This document shows, piece after piece, positions 1 through 11,028 of a DNA stretch of 64,000 bases; position 1 is the stretch's first letter, and the number at the start of each line of letters is the position of its first letter. The translations under genes and the position numbers were made by a program. Under the pieces are notes generated by a model. It made no database searches. It had not been told where the DNA came from and worked only from the letters and a program-made list of their open reading frames with translations. Source of the stretch: Bradysia coprophila (Eukaryota > Arthropoda > Insecta > Diptera > Sciaridae); contig NC_050736.1 in the NCBI RefSeq assembly GCF_014529535.1, positions 4,650,001-4,714,000 of the forward strand. Reading direction: 5' to 3'.

Positions 1-359
1 AGGCTATTAATAATAATAGCCGCTATTATACTAATCGTGAGCCATTCGTCTTACTTCATTGTGTCTTAGGAAGGGATCAGTGAAAACAACTGATGATGGC
101 TAGACCACGCTAGCCTCGGACCGTCACTGACTCCCCAGGTCGAAACAGCGCCTTTGCTTTATTAAATTAAATTCACTTCAAGTAATCCTTTGGGTAAGGT
201 AAGAGCATCTGCTCTGTTAAGTGCTGTGTTTTCAGTCATTTACTCTATGCATGAAAATGGTTTTTAGTCTAATAGCTTCGCGCTGTGGGTGAGTTCTAGT
301 GTTGTATTTAGTCCGTTGCAAAAGCGTAACGTTAAAAAACCGGGTGCTGCCACTCCATA
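1..359. other. Non-coding, nothing recognised
   Basis: I see no gene or repeat that I can name here. The stretch borders the truncated LRR-gene copy that begins at 360. Short open frames are random and show no family signature. Confidence 0.4.
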
Positions 360-775
360 TGAGAGAAGCCACGAAAACTATATTCTGCAACATCTAGACT
401 CCCGGCTTGTGATAAATCTAATCGTTGTATGTACTCCAGACCTTGATCATTTTCTAAGGAATATATTCGAATGCTACACTTCTATGAGGGGCTATTTTTG
501 CTACTATCACTGACCTGCAATCGTGAACGTATCACCGATCTTATTAATCACTTTTAAACGTCTCCAATCGAATCTAATGTCAGAAGATAGCTCATTCATT
601 GATGAAATATTTTTACACTCAACAAGATCGATCGCACGTGAATTAAAATCGTTATCAATGCGAACATAGGCACACTTTTTCGCGGAAACTGTCTGTGAAG
701 TTGCCAAGATTGTAGTAAAAATCCAAATTAATTTTGTACAAAACATCTTTCTGCATAGCGACTATTCTACTCACT
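360..775 (-). pseudogene. Truncated inverted copy of the 5' end of the LRR gene
   Basis: Read on the minus strand, this segment matches 38,843-39,253 of the LRR gene nearly base for base. It covers the last bases before the start codon, the signal-peptide exon, the very short first intron and the start of exon 2. The open frame 746-507 keeps the signal peptide and differs from the LRR exon at four residues (T/A, A/V, A/E, I/V). Homology stops abruptly at the LRR side near 360, inside exon 2 after the codons for G-F-S, so no LRR domain follows. Because the intron is retained, this is a DNA-level duplication and not a retrocopy. The intron is the most diverged part of the copy. I expect it to be a non-functional fragment, although a short secreted peptide could in principle be made from 746-507. 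Confidence 0.8.
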
Positions 776-1430
776 ACCCCGGGAAAAAAGTTGGGTCAGT
801 GAGAAGCAACACCATTGGAATGCATTGTCTAGTCTAACTTGTCTTCCCTTGTTGAACAAATGACTATTTTGATTTGAACACGTTTTTTGACAACTGTCTC
901 CTCCGGCATATCTTTCATTATTGCGTGCTATTCGAATTGGTTCTGCAATCTTCTATATATCGTTTCCCCATTACTTTGTGGATATATGATAAAAGCCAGG
1001 ATTGTTATAACATAAGTTGACTGTTCGAGAACTTTCAAAATTGATAGATCATTGGATTCCATCCAATGCGCTAGACAGTGCGTTGATTTCGTCACAAAGA
1101 GAGTACAATTCTCTGGAAGACTTCGGAAACTATTATTGTTGTCTACGATTCCGTTCCCTGAACGGATAGTGAAGTTTTTAATACTTAACAAATTGCGACA
1201 CGAAAGACTTTTAGTCCTAAATGCGAAATGTACTATTTTAACAGTTCGTAATGACAGGTCAGCCTCAGGTGTATCTGAAATAGAAATTATGTTTGACCTC
1301 TGCTCTCACCCGAATTGTTCTGTTTTTTTTTCTTTTCTTTTTGATAAATCCGATGGCATCAATGTTTTGCTTCATAGTAAATACCAAGACCAAAATAGAT
1401 AGCAAATCGTTTCAAATTAACCTGAGAATA

Positions 1431-1500
1431 TATCGGGTCACAGTCTGATGTCAAGTTTAGTTTACATGTCATTCAGGTCACAATCTGACCTGACCCGATA
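1431..1500. repeat. Short imperfect inverted repeat
   Basis: The 10-mer TATCGGGTCA at 1431-1440 has its exact reverse complement at 1491-1500. Further GGTCACA-TCTGA motifs lie between them. It looks like a tiny hairpin element or the remnant of a MITE just downstream of the unknown nuclear-protein gene. Confidence 0.5.
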
Positions 1501-1619
1501 GTAGGCTTTCGTTCATGGTTGGGATTTATAAGGAACATGTGGAATAGTAATGGGCGCCAGTTGTCAATTCCTCGTTTCGAAAAAAATGCCGAATTTCTTT
1601 CTCGATTTGATTTTAAATT

Positions 1620-1625
1620 TTTATT
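1620..1625 (-). terminator. Possible polyadenylation signal of the GPKS-repeat gene
   Basis: AATAAA on the minus strand lies about 58 nt past the stop codon of the gene ending at 1683. The position fits a short 3' UTR, but the region is AT-rich and the motif could occur by chance. Confidence 0.35.
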
Positions 1626-1682
1626 TTTCAAAAACAAAAATATTTTTACTTCATTATCGATACATGGACCAAACGAACAATA

Positions 1683-4600
1683 TCAACCGCCTTTATCCAA
1701 TTTTCTCTTCAATTCACCCATTTTTCTTAAAATAAGCGGATTGACAGCAGCATCAACACACTCGTTTCGCAACGGTTGCTGTTCAGACACCTCCAGACAA
1801 TGTCCCATGAAGTCTTTAAATTGAATGTTTGACCGAACGAATATCGGAATGGATTGGACGAAACAGTTCATCACTCTGCTTGGCAGATCAGATGTTCGTG
1901 CAGCTATCGCAGAATCATATCGGTATCCGTTCCGTAGAGCCGACAAAATTCTAACGATATGTTTCCATTCATTGTTGCTTAAATGTAGAATTCGTTTGAT
2001 CGACGGTTCGTCTTGAATGTGGAATGTGTCATAGTTGTTACGCAATTGAAATTCCAAATGAAAAGTATTATTCCCCAGTGGCTTAAACGCTATCGTTCTT
2101 ATGTCCATGATTTTCCAGTTAAGTTCGCGTTTTACGACTTCATCACATCGCCTCCGTTTGTTTGGTTGTCGATCCAGTGCACCTTGAGATAATCGTTTTA
2201 AAGCTAATGGTTGTGAAGTGCAGTCGATTTGTACTGCGACCGATTTAGGATCAGGAGTCTTGCCTGTGTTGAATGCATAATGTTCTAATTGTGATGACAA
2301 AAAAATTGAGTTTTCATCGTTTAAAAGTGCGTACCGCTGGTGTTGCGACTCAGACATGGTGCATTCTTCGATTTGATAGTTCTCATATGAAGGAGGCGTT
2401 AGGTGCTGCTGGGAGAAAGCAAGTAAATCCAAGGGTGGATGTTTTTGTACTGGTTCGACAACGATATCCAATGGTTGATAGTTTCGCTTTTTGCTTGCTA
2501 TGACTGGTAGTGACGTCAGAAATCTGTGAAAGCAAATTGAGTTTACAATGAGAATCAATTGTTAAACAACTGCAGGTCCTACGAACAGGATGATTGCTGT
2601 AAAATTATCTTACCCTTTCGAGCTGCTAGCTACTGACGACATCGTATTACTGGTTCGCAGCGGTATAACGATAGGCAATACCAACTCCTCAGAATCGCGT
2701 CTGTCCACTTGCAATTGATCAAATAATTGTTGGGTCTCATCGCCCAAAATTTCAATAATTTCTTCTGGTGGTATTTCGATGATCTGCACATCACTCGAAT
2801 ATGTTTCGTTGGGATCGCATTCGACTAATTCAACTTTAATTTTCGTTTCCTGTTGGACATCTGAGTGTTCCGCACATCGAACCAGATGTGGATCAACCAC
2901 TGATGCTGGCGCTTCTATTGGTATATAACTCACATTTTTCACATCTATCTGAGCAACCTGTGGTGACTGTGGCTCAACTTTTATACTGCTCACATTTTCC
3001 ACATTCATCTCATCATCCGATGATTGTGGCTCCATCCGTACTTCATCTACATTTTCCTCGTCTGTGTGATCAATCTGTGGTTCCATCCGTGTTTCTTCTG
3101 CATTGTCATCAATTTGATTTGGATGAAGAACAGCCTGTGACTGGACTTCCAATTCAACATCGTCCGGGGTGGCAATCAGCTGCGTTTCGGCTTCACTGCT
3201 TTCCTCTTGAAATTCGGATTTGAGGAAGTCATTCCAGAAATGTTTGATCGACCGAACATTTCGATCTGTTGTGGCAAAATATTTCGGCAGATATTGTTGA
3301 GCCCGTTCGATCGACCGATTTATATCACTGAGTTCTAGTGAATCACTAGGTTGCGTCGGCGTTTCGCTGCTTGTAGTACGACATTTGACCAATGAAGTAT
3401 TTTCGTGAGTTTGCACATGGCATGACTGGAATGGTATCTCGCTGGTATCCATATTTTCCGTCCATTTTGCGACCATCTGCGATCGCCGTAGCGACGCTTT
3501 ATCCGTTTTGTTGCTGGAATGTTCATCGACCGTTGGACTTTTTGATGAATGATCGCTTTGCGGTGACTGATGAGCGGTAACTGCAGTTTGTAATGGCTCT
3601 GGCTCGGTAATTGTTACCATTTTCGGTGGATTTGTCACTTTTGTTGCATTCCGATTCGAGTCTACCGATGAACTTTTAAGTTGACGTGTTCGAGACTTTG
3701 GACCAGCTTTCGGTTTCGGCATCGCGAAGACAACATTCGATGATTTTTGTACTGCCGGTTCGATAGATGAGCTAGTATGCACGGATTTCTCCAACAATTC
3801 CTTTGGCGGAAGCTGTAACTGCTTTCGATTTAGCAGCACGCACTTGGGTCCGATACGAGGCTTTGTTGCCGGGGTAGTAACCTTCGATGAAGACTCTGGT
3901 GGTGCTGCAGTTTCCTTTGTGAGTGACTCATCAATTGTTAAAGTTGGCAGTGGATTAGTATCCGTGAGATCTTGTAGTAAGTCTTGTGTTGTCTGATATG
4001 TTGGCATCAATTTTGACTTTGGTCCAATTTTGGGTTTTGGTTTCTCCTTGATAGCATCTTCTACTGGCATCATCTCCGTTTCGTCCTCAACATATATAAC
4101 TTTCCGTTGATGATCCTTTGATTTAGGACCGATTTCCTGTTTGAACACTCGACGACCGGACGAATGTAAACGGCGATCGGGTTGTCGTCGACTCGTTTCA
4201 TCTCTGAATGGCGTAGGTGGAACCAGTACAACATTTGAGATTATCGAGATACGTTTTGACGATGTTGTTGCGGGTTCAGATGAAGCAACGAAAGTTTCGT
4301 CGTCGAATCCTACCATCGAATGTGGCATAGGTATTCTCTCAACAGATTTGGCCGGAGATATGTAGGTATCAATGCCTGATATTGGCGACGATTTTTTGGG
4401 CTGCGTTTGCTTTCGAGGATATTTGACTCGCATATTCCGTGGATCGATGATATTAGGTGATGATTCATCGGACATTGTCAGATCGATCTGTAACGAGACA
4501 GAAAAAACAATTCAATTGTCGAATAACGAAACTTCTCTGCCCGAAAAATGGACTTACCTTGGCGGCAACATTTTCTTCGTCGACATCTGAGGACAACTGG

Positions 4601-5133
4601 AAAAAATTTGAGAGCAAAAATGAAATGACGTTCTTCGTGCAAAGCGAAAAAATTGTCATACTTCGAGCCGCTCTTCCAAATCAGCAGAACTTTGGGATTC
4701 CGCTGGTAATCGAACTACGCGCACTGCACAACTCCTTACTCCGTAACTTTTTTTGAATATCCGTTTGGCGGTGTCACTCCCATAAAATTCATCGGTCAAT
4801 TTCAAACCATTGAATAGACCGAGGCGCCACTTGTCTTCGTTTGAAATACTTCTTCTAAAATGATGTCCGATCCGACTTTCGAAACTGAAACGATCAGGCG
4901 CAGAGCCTAATGTCTTCTTGATTGTTTCTGCTAGCAGTTGCGGAAAATTGGTGAATTTTTTAAATTCATCAAGATTGAAACTGTTGAGAACCTTGAAGTG
5001 GAATTCGTTAAACGGCTTGCGCGACTGTGAATTAAAATGGTTTTCGTAGTACGGAATTCGTAAATTTATTAGTTGAATATTTGGTGGTTACCGTTTCCGG
5101 GTTTTGGGAGGACACAGGATTCACTGTTGTCAT
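1683..5133 (-). CDS. Unidentified nuclear-type protein with GPKS repeats (five exons, 1,052 aa)
   Basis: I do not recognise the family. Exons are 5133-5092, 5024-4662, 4596-4558, 4487-2614 and 2523-1683. All junctions are GT-AG, the phases agree throughout, and the reading frame stays open for 1,052 codons to a TGA. The N-terminal part (about residues 15-135) is ordered-looking and rich in F, K and R. The long central exon is low in complexity, Ser/Thr/Pro/Glu-rich and probably disordered. It carries four basic motifs of the form (K/R)PK(I/A)GPKS and several acidic imperfect repeats ending in MEPQ or VEPQ. The C-terminal exon holds a basic stretch (PNKRRR) and then a folded-looking domain of about 150 residues beginning near WKIMDIRTIAFKPLG. 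There is no signal peptide or membrane segment. Composition suggests a chromatin or other nuclear protein; that is inference. The ATG at 5133 is the first in frame. An alternative start at 4475 (MSDESS) would drop the N-terminal domain. Confidence 0.75.
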
Positions 5134-5726
5134 TTTGTTTTTCTTCACAAAATAGTATCAAAATAGAATTTTTAAGCAGGACATAAAACACTGACTGTGA
5201 ATAACAACAAAGACACCGACCTGCTGTTCTGAATGTTTTAATGTTTTTGACATAAAAAAATGCGCCAAACAATTTTATGCGGGGTCGTTCCTTTTAAATG
5301 TCATGCGGTGCGTTCTACAGATGAACTGCCGCGAAATTCAAATTCTTCTATTTAGATCTCGGAAAATACGACCGACTGTTATCGATATAAAGGAAGTGAT
5401 AAAATGTGTCAACTAATGTCTTACATACAGCAAAATGTATGTTGAAGTTGATGAAGTAAAAGAAGTTGTATCAACTTCTAACCGATACGTTGAGCAAAAA
5501 AAGTAGCCGATCTAATAATTATGTCACGATTTCATGGCAGTTCGCAATTTCTTATTTGTTTTTATTTTTGTTTGAATAAGATTGCTATCCACGTCAAAAC
5601 AAAGGAACAAGTGTTTGAAGTTAGATATGAATATTGACACTGGCTTTCAATGGCCAATATATTGGAGCTACCATAGAACTGCAGTGTTTTGGAGGTACAT
5701 TTCATGACAAGCTATGGGCTAAGAAA

Positions 5727-5785
5727 TTGAAGTACAAGATTTGAAATCAACAGATTAAAAATACTTTGATTGATGGGAGTAATGG
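5727..5785 (+). repeat. Dispersed repeat copy (TTGAAGTACAAGATTTGAAA family)
   Basis: The segment beginning TTGAAGTACAAGATTTGAAA and ending near ATACTTTGATTGATGGG recurs at 41286-41335 (plus) and 18869-18918 (minus). A shorter relative lies at 12226-12243. I cannot see its ends or its mobile-element class. Confidence 0.65.
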
Positions 5786-5824
5786 AACAAGTACTTCATA
5801 GTACTTCATTCTCTGCGGCTTATT

Positions 5825-5941
5825 CTGCCCTACTTTGCAAAAAAAACTTCTTCAAAAAATCGCATAAAGAACTTTTTGGCGAAAAATGGCAACAAATAAA
5901 TTGCATAAAAGACATGTGTTTTTCTTGCAAAGTAGGGTAGT
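5825..5941. repeat. Hairpin, MITE-like
   Basis: GCCCTACTTTGCAA at 5827 is matched by TTGCAAAGTAGGG near 5938 in inverted orientation, with a loop of about 90 bp. It is probably a small non-autonomous DNA transposon. Confidence 0.55.
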
Positions 5942-6695
5942 ATTTTCATGTGGACTAAATTCACATGTGTCATTACAGAACAAATGTTACCATATGAAGT
6001 TGGTTCACCTGAAAATAAGCGCAGCAGTAATTTTATGACAGAATGTACTAAAATATGGAAAAACTCTATTACATTTCTTCTTAGTTGTTTCTAAACATCA
6101 TTCTCCTATTCGTCTAGTCGGTTGGCCTGTAGAGGCGCCACATTTTTTTATAGTACTTCAATCTCACTGGACTATTTTTTATTTAACAACTTCACATTGA
6201 TTGATTTTCATGAAATGTCACAGCAGTGAAGTTTGTTCATGAAGAAATAATTCAGTGACAGCAGTTTTTTTATGAAGAAAAGTACTAAATTGCATTAGAT
6301 TTTACACTTAGTTTCTAAACTCCATTCAGATCACTAAAATGACCGCTGGCGTGACGATCGACGGTTCGGTTTTGTGTGCAAACTAATGACAACCAACTTT
6401 GCTTCTAAGGGAATTCCCCGTATTTAGTTCATTTGCATTCATTTCAAAGAATTGGACGCACTCACTTATTCATTACTATGTGAAATTGTGAAGTTGGTTT
6501 CGATTAGTTTCATTAGTTTGCACACTTTTCCCCACCATTCCTCACGTTTCCATCATCAGTTTCACCAAACGAAGAGATCTATCGACCCAATAATAATATC
6601 CGTACTGGTCATATGCTCACCGTTTGTAACAGGTTAATGAACACTTTTGCTTTCGGCTTTTTTTAAAACTAGTATTTGTTTGTATTATCCAAGAG

Positions 6696-7446
6696 TCCAA
6701 AAAGATGGTGGCGCGACATTTCCACACCGTCAATATCGTCAGGAACGATATTATCGTTTTTTGGACGATACTATAGTCTAAAAAACGATACTATCGTCTA
6801 AAAAAACGATATTATCGCCCAAAAAATGTTGATCCAGGACGATAATATCGTCTAAATTGAAAAATTCTAAAATATTGTCTGGACGATAGTATCGTTTTCT
6901 GGACGATATTATCGTTCAAAAAACCATGGTATCGTTCTAGAAAATCCAATGGATATTTTCGTTTTCTGTACGATAATATCGTCCAGAACGATATTATCGT
7001 CCCAAAAATTATCGCCCAGGACGATAATATCGTCCAAAATAACGATAAAATTGTTCAGAAAAAGAAAATAACGATAATATCGTCCAGCGGATATTTTCAT
7101 ACAGGACGATATTATCGTCAAAAAAACGATATTATCGTTTTTTGAACGATAATATCGTTTTTTAGACGATAGTATCATCTAAAAAAACGATAGTTTCGTC
7201 CAAAAAACAATATTATCGTTTAAAAACGATATTATCGTTTTTTTAAACGATAATATCGTCCAGAAAACGATAATATCGTCCTAAAAATATTTTAGAATTT
7301 ATAATTTTAGACGATAATATTATCGTCCTGGATGAAAATTTTTTGGACGATAATATCGTTCTTTTGGATACTATCGTCCAAAAAAACAATATTATCGTTC
7401 CTGACGATATTGACCGTATAGTTATGTCGCCTCATCCAAAAAGATG
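6696..7446. mobile_element. Palindrome-array foldback element with 12-bp flanking direct repeat
   Basis: The element occupies about 6708-7434 and is bounded on both sides by TCCAAAAAGATG (6696-6707 and 7435-7446), which looks like a target-site duplication. The two ends are imperfect inverted copies of each other and share an exact core, GTCAATATCGTCAGGAACGA. Inner blocks are inverted copies as well, for example 6851-6876 against 7286-7311, so the whole unit is one long inverted repeat. Inside it, at least 15 copies of an 11-bp palindrome CGAT(A/T)NTATCG follow each other, separated by short A/T runs. No coding capacity is seen. It resembles foldback or MITE-type DNA transposons in layout. 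A 12-bp duplication is long for such elements, so part of the flanking match may belong to the element. Confidence 0.75.
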
Positions 7447-7530
7447 AAATGAAAAACTTTGCTCACAAAGAAATTGGCTGAATTTTATTGGCTGAAATTG
7501 GAATTATAAATACACTTCAAAAACAAAACT

Positions 7531-9252
7531 TTACAATCGACATGAAAATGTAGTCGCAAACTCTGGCATTTTAGTGATTGCATGTGAAAATTCAAGTTGA
7601 CTCATACCTCCAGTGTGTTGCAAGTCGATTTCTTGAAGCAACTGAAAAATATACAAAAGTCCATCAATCACAGATTATGTAGACGTCGATCAAATATTTT
7701 TATAATCGTGAATTCGTGAGTCATTTTATTGTACAGAAATGAACATCCGCTATTGACAACGAAATCTATAGATAAATTGATTGCTATGAAGCACTTCACC
7801 CGCTTCAGTAAACAATGTATCTTTGACTATCAAATGATGAATAGAAGTAAAAAAATTAAAGATGAGAAAGAGTGCTAAATTTGGTAGCCTTTCACAAACG
7901 GCTGTTATCGGCTTCGGCGGCAAATGATAACTACTGTGACCAATTAAACGTCGTTTTATATAGCCTTTATACATACGTTTGTAACTAATGAAGTTCAAAT
8001 CAATCTATTGAAATTCGAAATGATCTAATCGTTAAGCACAACCCCTCAAGTTAATTAGTTCTTTCACAGATGGCAAGCATATTATTTGAACAGTCTTCAA
8101 ATCTATTATTTCATTTGCTGTATAAGGCAATGTTAGCTGAAAAGCTCCTCATTCCTCTTTACTGTCGTTATCGATAAGAGGGATTCTGATGAAAAACAGC
8201 CTACCAAAGTCGAACGCATTTTCCAGTGGACTTTTTTATATGTGCCTAAAAAGGACTCACTCCAGCCCTAGAAGCCGAAACCACTTTCAAAAAAATTCTT
8301 CGAAGCTTGTGTGGCTGGTGAAAGGTGATCAAAAACCGAAAACTTTTCTTTTTAAAAAAAATTCCAGTTACACGAGCCGTACAGGGTCGTGTGGGATATC
8401 ATTAGAAAGGTAATCACACGTACTATTGAGCCGAATAAGGACTTATTGGTTTTATAATTCATCGACGACGAAATATGTGCAGTTGAAGTTTTCCGCTTTG
8501 CTCCCTCTATTTTGTTCTCCAGTGCTTACGAATATATACTTACAATATCACAAATCTGACTTTTCTCATCAACCGCGAGTTCAGAGCCTAAGGTCAGTCT
8601 GTCCAGAATGTCAATTAAATCGAATTTCGTTATATCGTTGTCGTCATCAAAATCTAAGATGAATTAAATTTTAATTTATTACTGTCCATTGATTTACGCG
8701 TTACAATACTAACCGAATACCTTAAATGCCCACGCAGCCTGCATGTGAAATAATTATGATTTTGGATACAACAACAGATTTTATAAATTTGGGGAAATAA
8801 TTTTTGTTTACCTTCACTGCCAGTGGGCAGTTTAAAGACATAACTGAACAGAGATCAAGAAAATCCTCGAAAGACACTCGACCGTCTTTTTGAGATGAAA
8901 ACACATGGAAAATGCGATCACAAAATGGGTTGAACTAAAAAACATTAGATCCAACAACAATTATTGTGGCCTTAGTCTTCACGTTTGCATACCCACTTCA
9001 TACTGTGGAAATTCTCGTGTGATATCTATGATATCATGCCGATAATATAAATTATTCGGAATTTGTTTCTCATTTTGAATTTTCAGGAACTTTTGAAGAA
9101 TGCTGTTCACAAAAATCAATTTCGATTATTTTTCACAGCCACTGATATCACTTACACTACACGTACTACAGAACTTCCGATTTTGTTAGATATGTAAGTT
9201 CAACATATTCGTCCAATTGCTCTTGTGATAATATACTTTTGGATCCACCCAT
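7531..9252 (-). CDS. Calcium and integrin-binding (CIB) family EF-hand protein, 185 aa
   Basis: Six exons, 9252-9170, 9102-8997, 8934-8812, 8738-8714, 8653-8544 and 7641-7531, join in phase to 185 codons, the usual CIB length. The N-terminus MGGSKS is a good N-myristoylation signal, as in CIB1 and CIB2. The centre reads NPFCDRIFHVFS and SFEDFLDLCSVMS, the family signature around the degenerate second EF-hand. EF-hand 3 (113-124) is DFDDDNDITKFD, with Asn replacing the usual loop Gly. EF-hand 4 (155-166) is DLQHTGGMSQLE and has lost acidic loop positions 3 and 5. The C-terminus FATTFSCRL follows the family's FxxxF pattern. Family members are small calcium sensors that bind integrin tails, kinases or TMC channels. 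Exon 4 is only 25 nt. The donor of exon 2 (GTGGGT) is weak but is the only phase-compatible choice. The last intron carries a repeat-element arm at 8178-8500. This may be a divergent CIB paralogue. Confidence 0.85.
8178..8500 (+). repeat. Single arm of the GAGGGATTCT foldback family
   Basis: The segment begins GAGGGATTCT and matches one arm of the foldback element at 49641-50599, with clear divergence (for example CCTACCAAAGTCGAACGCAT against CCTACCGAAATCGGACGCAT). Only one arm is present, inserted in the last intron of the CIB gene. The open frame 8189-8413 is the same shadow frame seen in the intact element and does not look like a gene. Confidence 0.75.
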
Positions 9253-10017
9253 ATCGGTCTTTGAATGAAAATATATTCAAATTAGAGACGTTTTAGATTT
9301 ATTTTGTATTTGATTCACTCTGTATGATAACCTCTCGGGTACAGCAAATATTTCGCTTTAATAAATTGCCTTCAATTAAGTGTAGGAATAGCCAAATTAA
9401 TAACGTGTATCGCTTAGATAACGTCGATTTCAATTATATTTTTTTACGACAGAAAATGATAAGATTACAAACGTATGAGTTTGTCAATGAATGACTTCTT
9501 TGTTGGTGAGACTGGAAAACAAAATATTTTTAAAACAGTACGACACCTTCAACTGAAATGAATCAACTCTACGTATCGATCGTATACCAATTTCACGTCG
9601 ATATATGGAAGTGTTAGAAGGTATAAGGTTCAGAAAGGTGAATTAGAAATAGGTAAATGTATTCCGAAAACGGATAAATACATTAAATGACGATAAGTGA
9701 GAAGTTCTAACCAGAGTTTGCTTAGCAAATGTTTCTGTTGTTGTTATTGAAGCGAAAGATTTTGCATCAAGTCAAGTGTGATAGGCTTTAGAAGAAGAAT
9801 ATATATTTGATGATTAAAGAGCTGCCTGTCGTCTCTATAAGACTTACGAGGTAACAGGAAAATTCAGATGCAAAGTCAGAGAATAATATTGACACAACAA
9901 TAAAATCTAAGATTGATCACGTTTGAGCTGAAGCTGATCGTATTTACAGAAACTAAAATAGGTTCGCCGAGCTGCTCAGTTATATTAACGGTTAGGTCAC
10001 ACATTTCACGATGTGTC
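9253..10017. other. Intergenic, nothing supported
   Basis: This is AT-rich sequence upstream of the CIB gene. I see no exon with family signatures and no repeat that I can delimit. The CIB promoter and 5' UTR should lie in its first few hundred bases. Confidence 0.35.
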
Positions 10018-10156
10018 TTAAGGCCAACACACAGTGTCAGTTGTGAATATATTTATTGCTATTGTTAAAAACCGGTTTTTATCTATTTTAGGTGAATTAA
10101 ACAATAGAAATATCGTATTCCCGATGACACTAGATGCTAGTCTGTGTTGGCCGTTA
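10018..10156. mobile_element. MITE-like element with TTAAGGCCAACACA ends
   Basis: TTAAGGCCAACACACAG at the left end is mirrored by CTGTGTTGGCCGTTA at the right end (reverse complement TAACGGCCAACACAG). The element is about 139 bp with no coding capacity. The open frame that crosses it, 10018-10320, is not considered real. Confidence 0.6.
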
Positions 10157-10331
10157 CATAGTAAATTTTTACTCCTCCAACTTAACGAAGTATAATTTGT
10201 TGAATGAGATGGAAGATGAGGAATAATTGGTGGAAAATTGTAATGAAATGTTCGTTTTGGCATAGTTCTAGTATGAAAGTTTGACTGTGTGAAGAAGGCT
10301 ATAATAATCCTAGTAGTCAAAATAACAATTC

Positions 10332-11028
10332 ACGCCGCACAGTGTTCCAAAACGTTACTGCCACATTCATAAATCTATTTTTGACATCAGTACGTCACTT
10401 TGCGACCCCTTTATGTCCGGAATTACCCTACAGTAACAGTAGACTTTCGAAAAACCAAGAAAAATTTTTGTTGGTTTTTTGGGTTTTGGAGCCCATTTTC
10501 CCCGTGAGGGGTTTGTAAATTTTCCATGTTAAATATAAAAATCCTAAGGACGTTGCAACTTGCATTGAGACACCTCAAGCATACTCCTTATGGTATTTTC
10601 TATGTTCCCGAACCTACCTGCTCACCAATCGCTGTAAAACAGATCTCTTATTCCACATTTTCATCAATAACCAAAAAAATTCAAAAAAGCCTCATGAAAT
10701 AAAATCGTTGTCTCTAACATTTCTGCAGTAGTAAGTGAAGGCGAGAGGCAGGGGAACATAGAAAATACCATAAGGAGTATGCTTGAGGTGTCTCAATGCA
10801 AGTTGCAACGTCCTTAGGATTTTTATATTTAACATGGAAAATTTACAAACCCCTCACGGGGAAAATGGGCTCCAAACCCAAAAAACCAACAAAAATTTTT
10901 CTTGGTTTTTCGAAAGTCTACTGTTACTGTAGGGTAATTCCGGACATAAAGGGGTCGCAAAGTGACGTACTGATGTCAAAAATAGATTTATGAATGTGGC
11001 AGTAACGTTTTGGAACACTGTGCGCCGT
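10332..11028. mobile_element. Foldback element with near-identical ~275-bp inverted arms
   Basis: The left arm (about 10332-10607) and the right arm (about 10753-11028) are reverse complements with only a few differences near the tips. They enclose a single-copy-looking spacer of about 145 bp. The tips read GCACAGTGTTCCAAAACG inward. No transposase frame exists, and frames at 10796-10993 and 10854-11063 are read-through of the arm. The near identity of the arms implies recent insertion or gene conversion. I could not see a clear target-site duplication. Confidence 0.8.

Larger units (their letters stand above)
5134..6695. other. Intergenic, with a dispersed repeat and a hairpin
   Basis: This is the upstream region of the minus-strand GPKS-repeat gene. 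No coding region is supported. It contains a copy of a dispersed 50-60 bp repeat (5727-5785) and a hairpin at 5825-5941. Promoter elements cannot be placed from sequence alone. Confidence 0.4.

Noticed and set aside
2888..3223. 111-residue plus-strand frame inside the GPKS-repeat gene
   Set aside because: Antisense shadow of the large exon; the minus strand has the long frame with consistent splice phases.
6909..7178. 89-residue frame in the palindrome array as a repetitive protein
   Set aside because: Its ILDDIIV-type repeats are just the translation of the CGATAATATCG modules; no start context or splice support.
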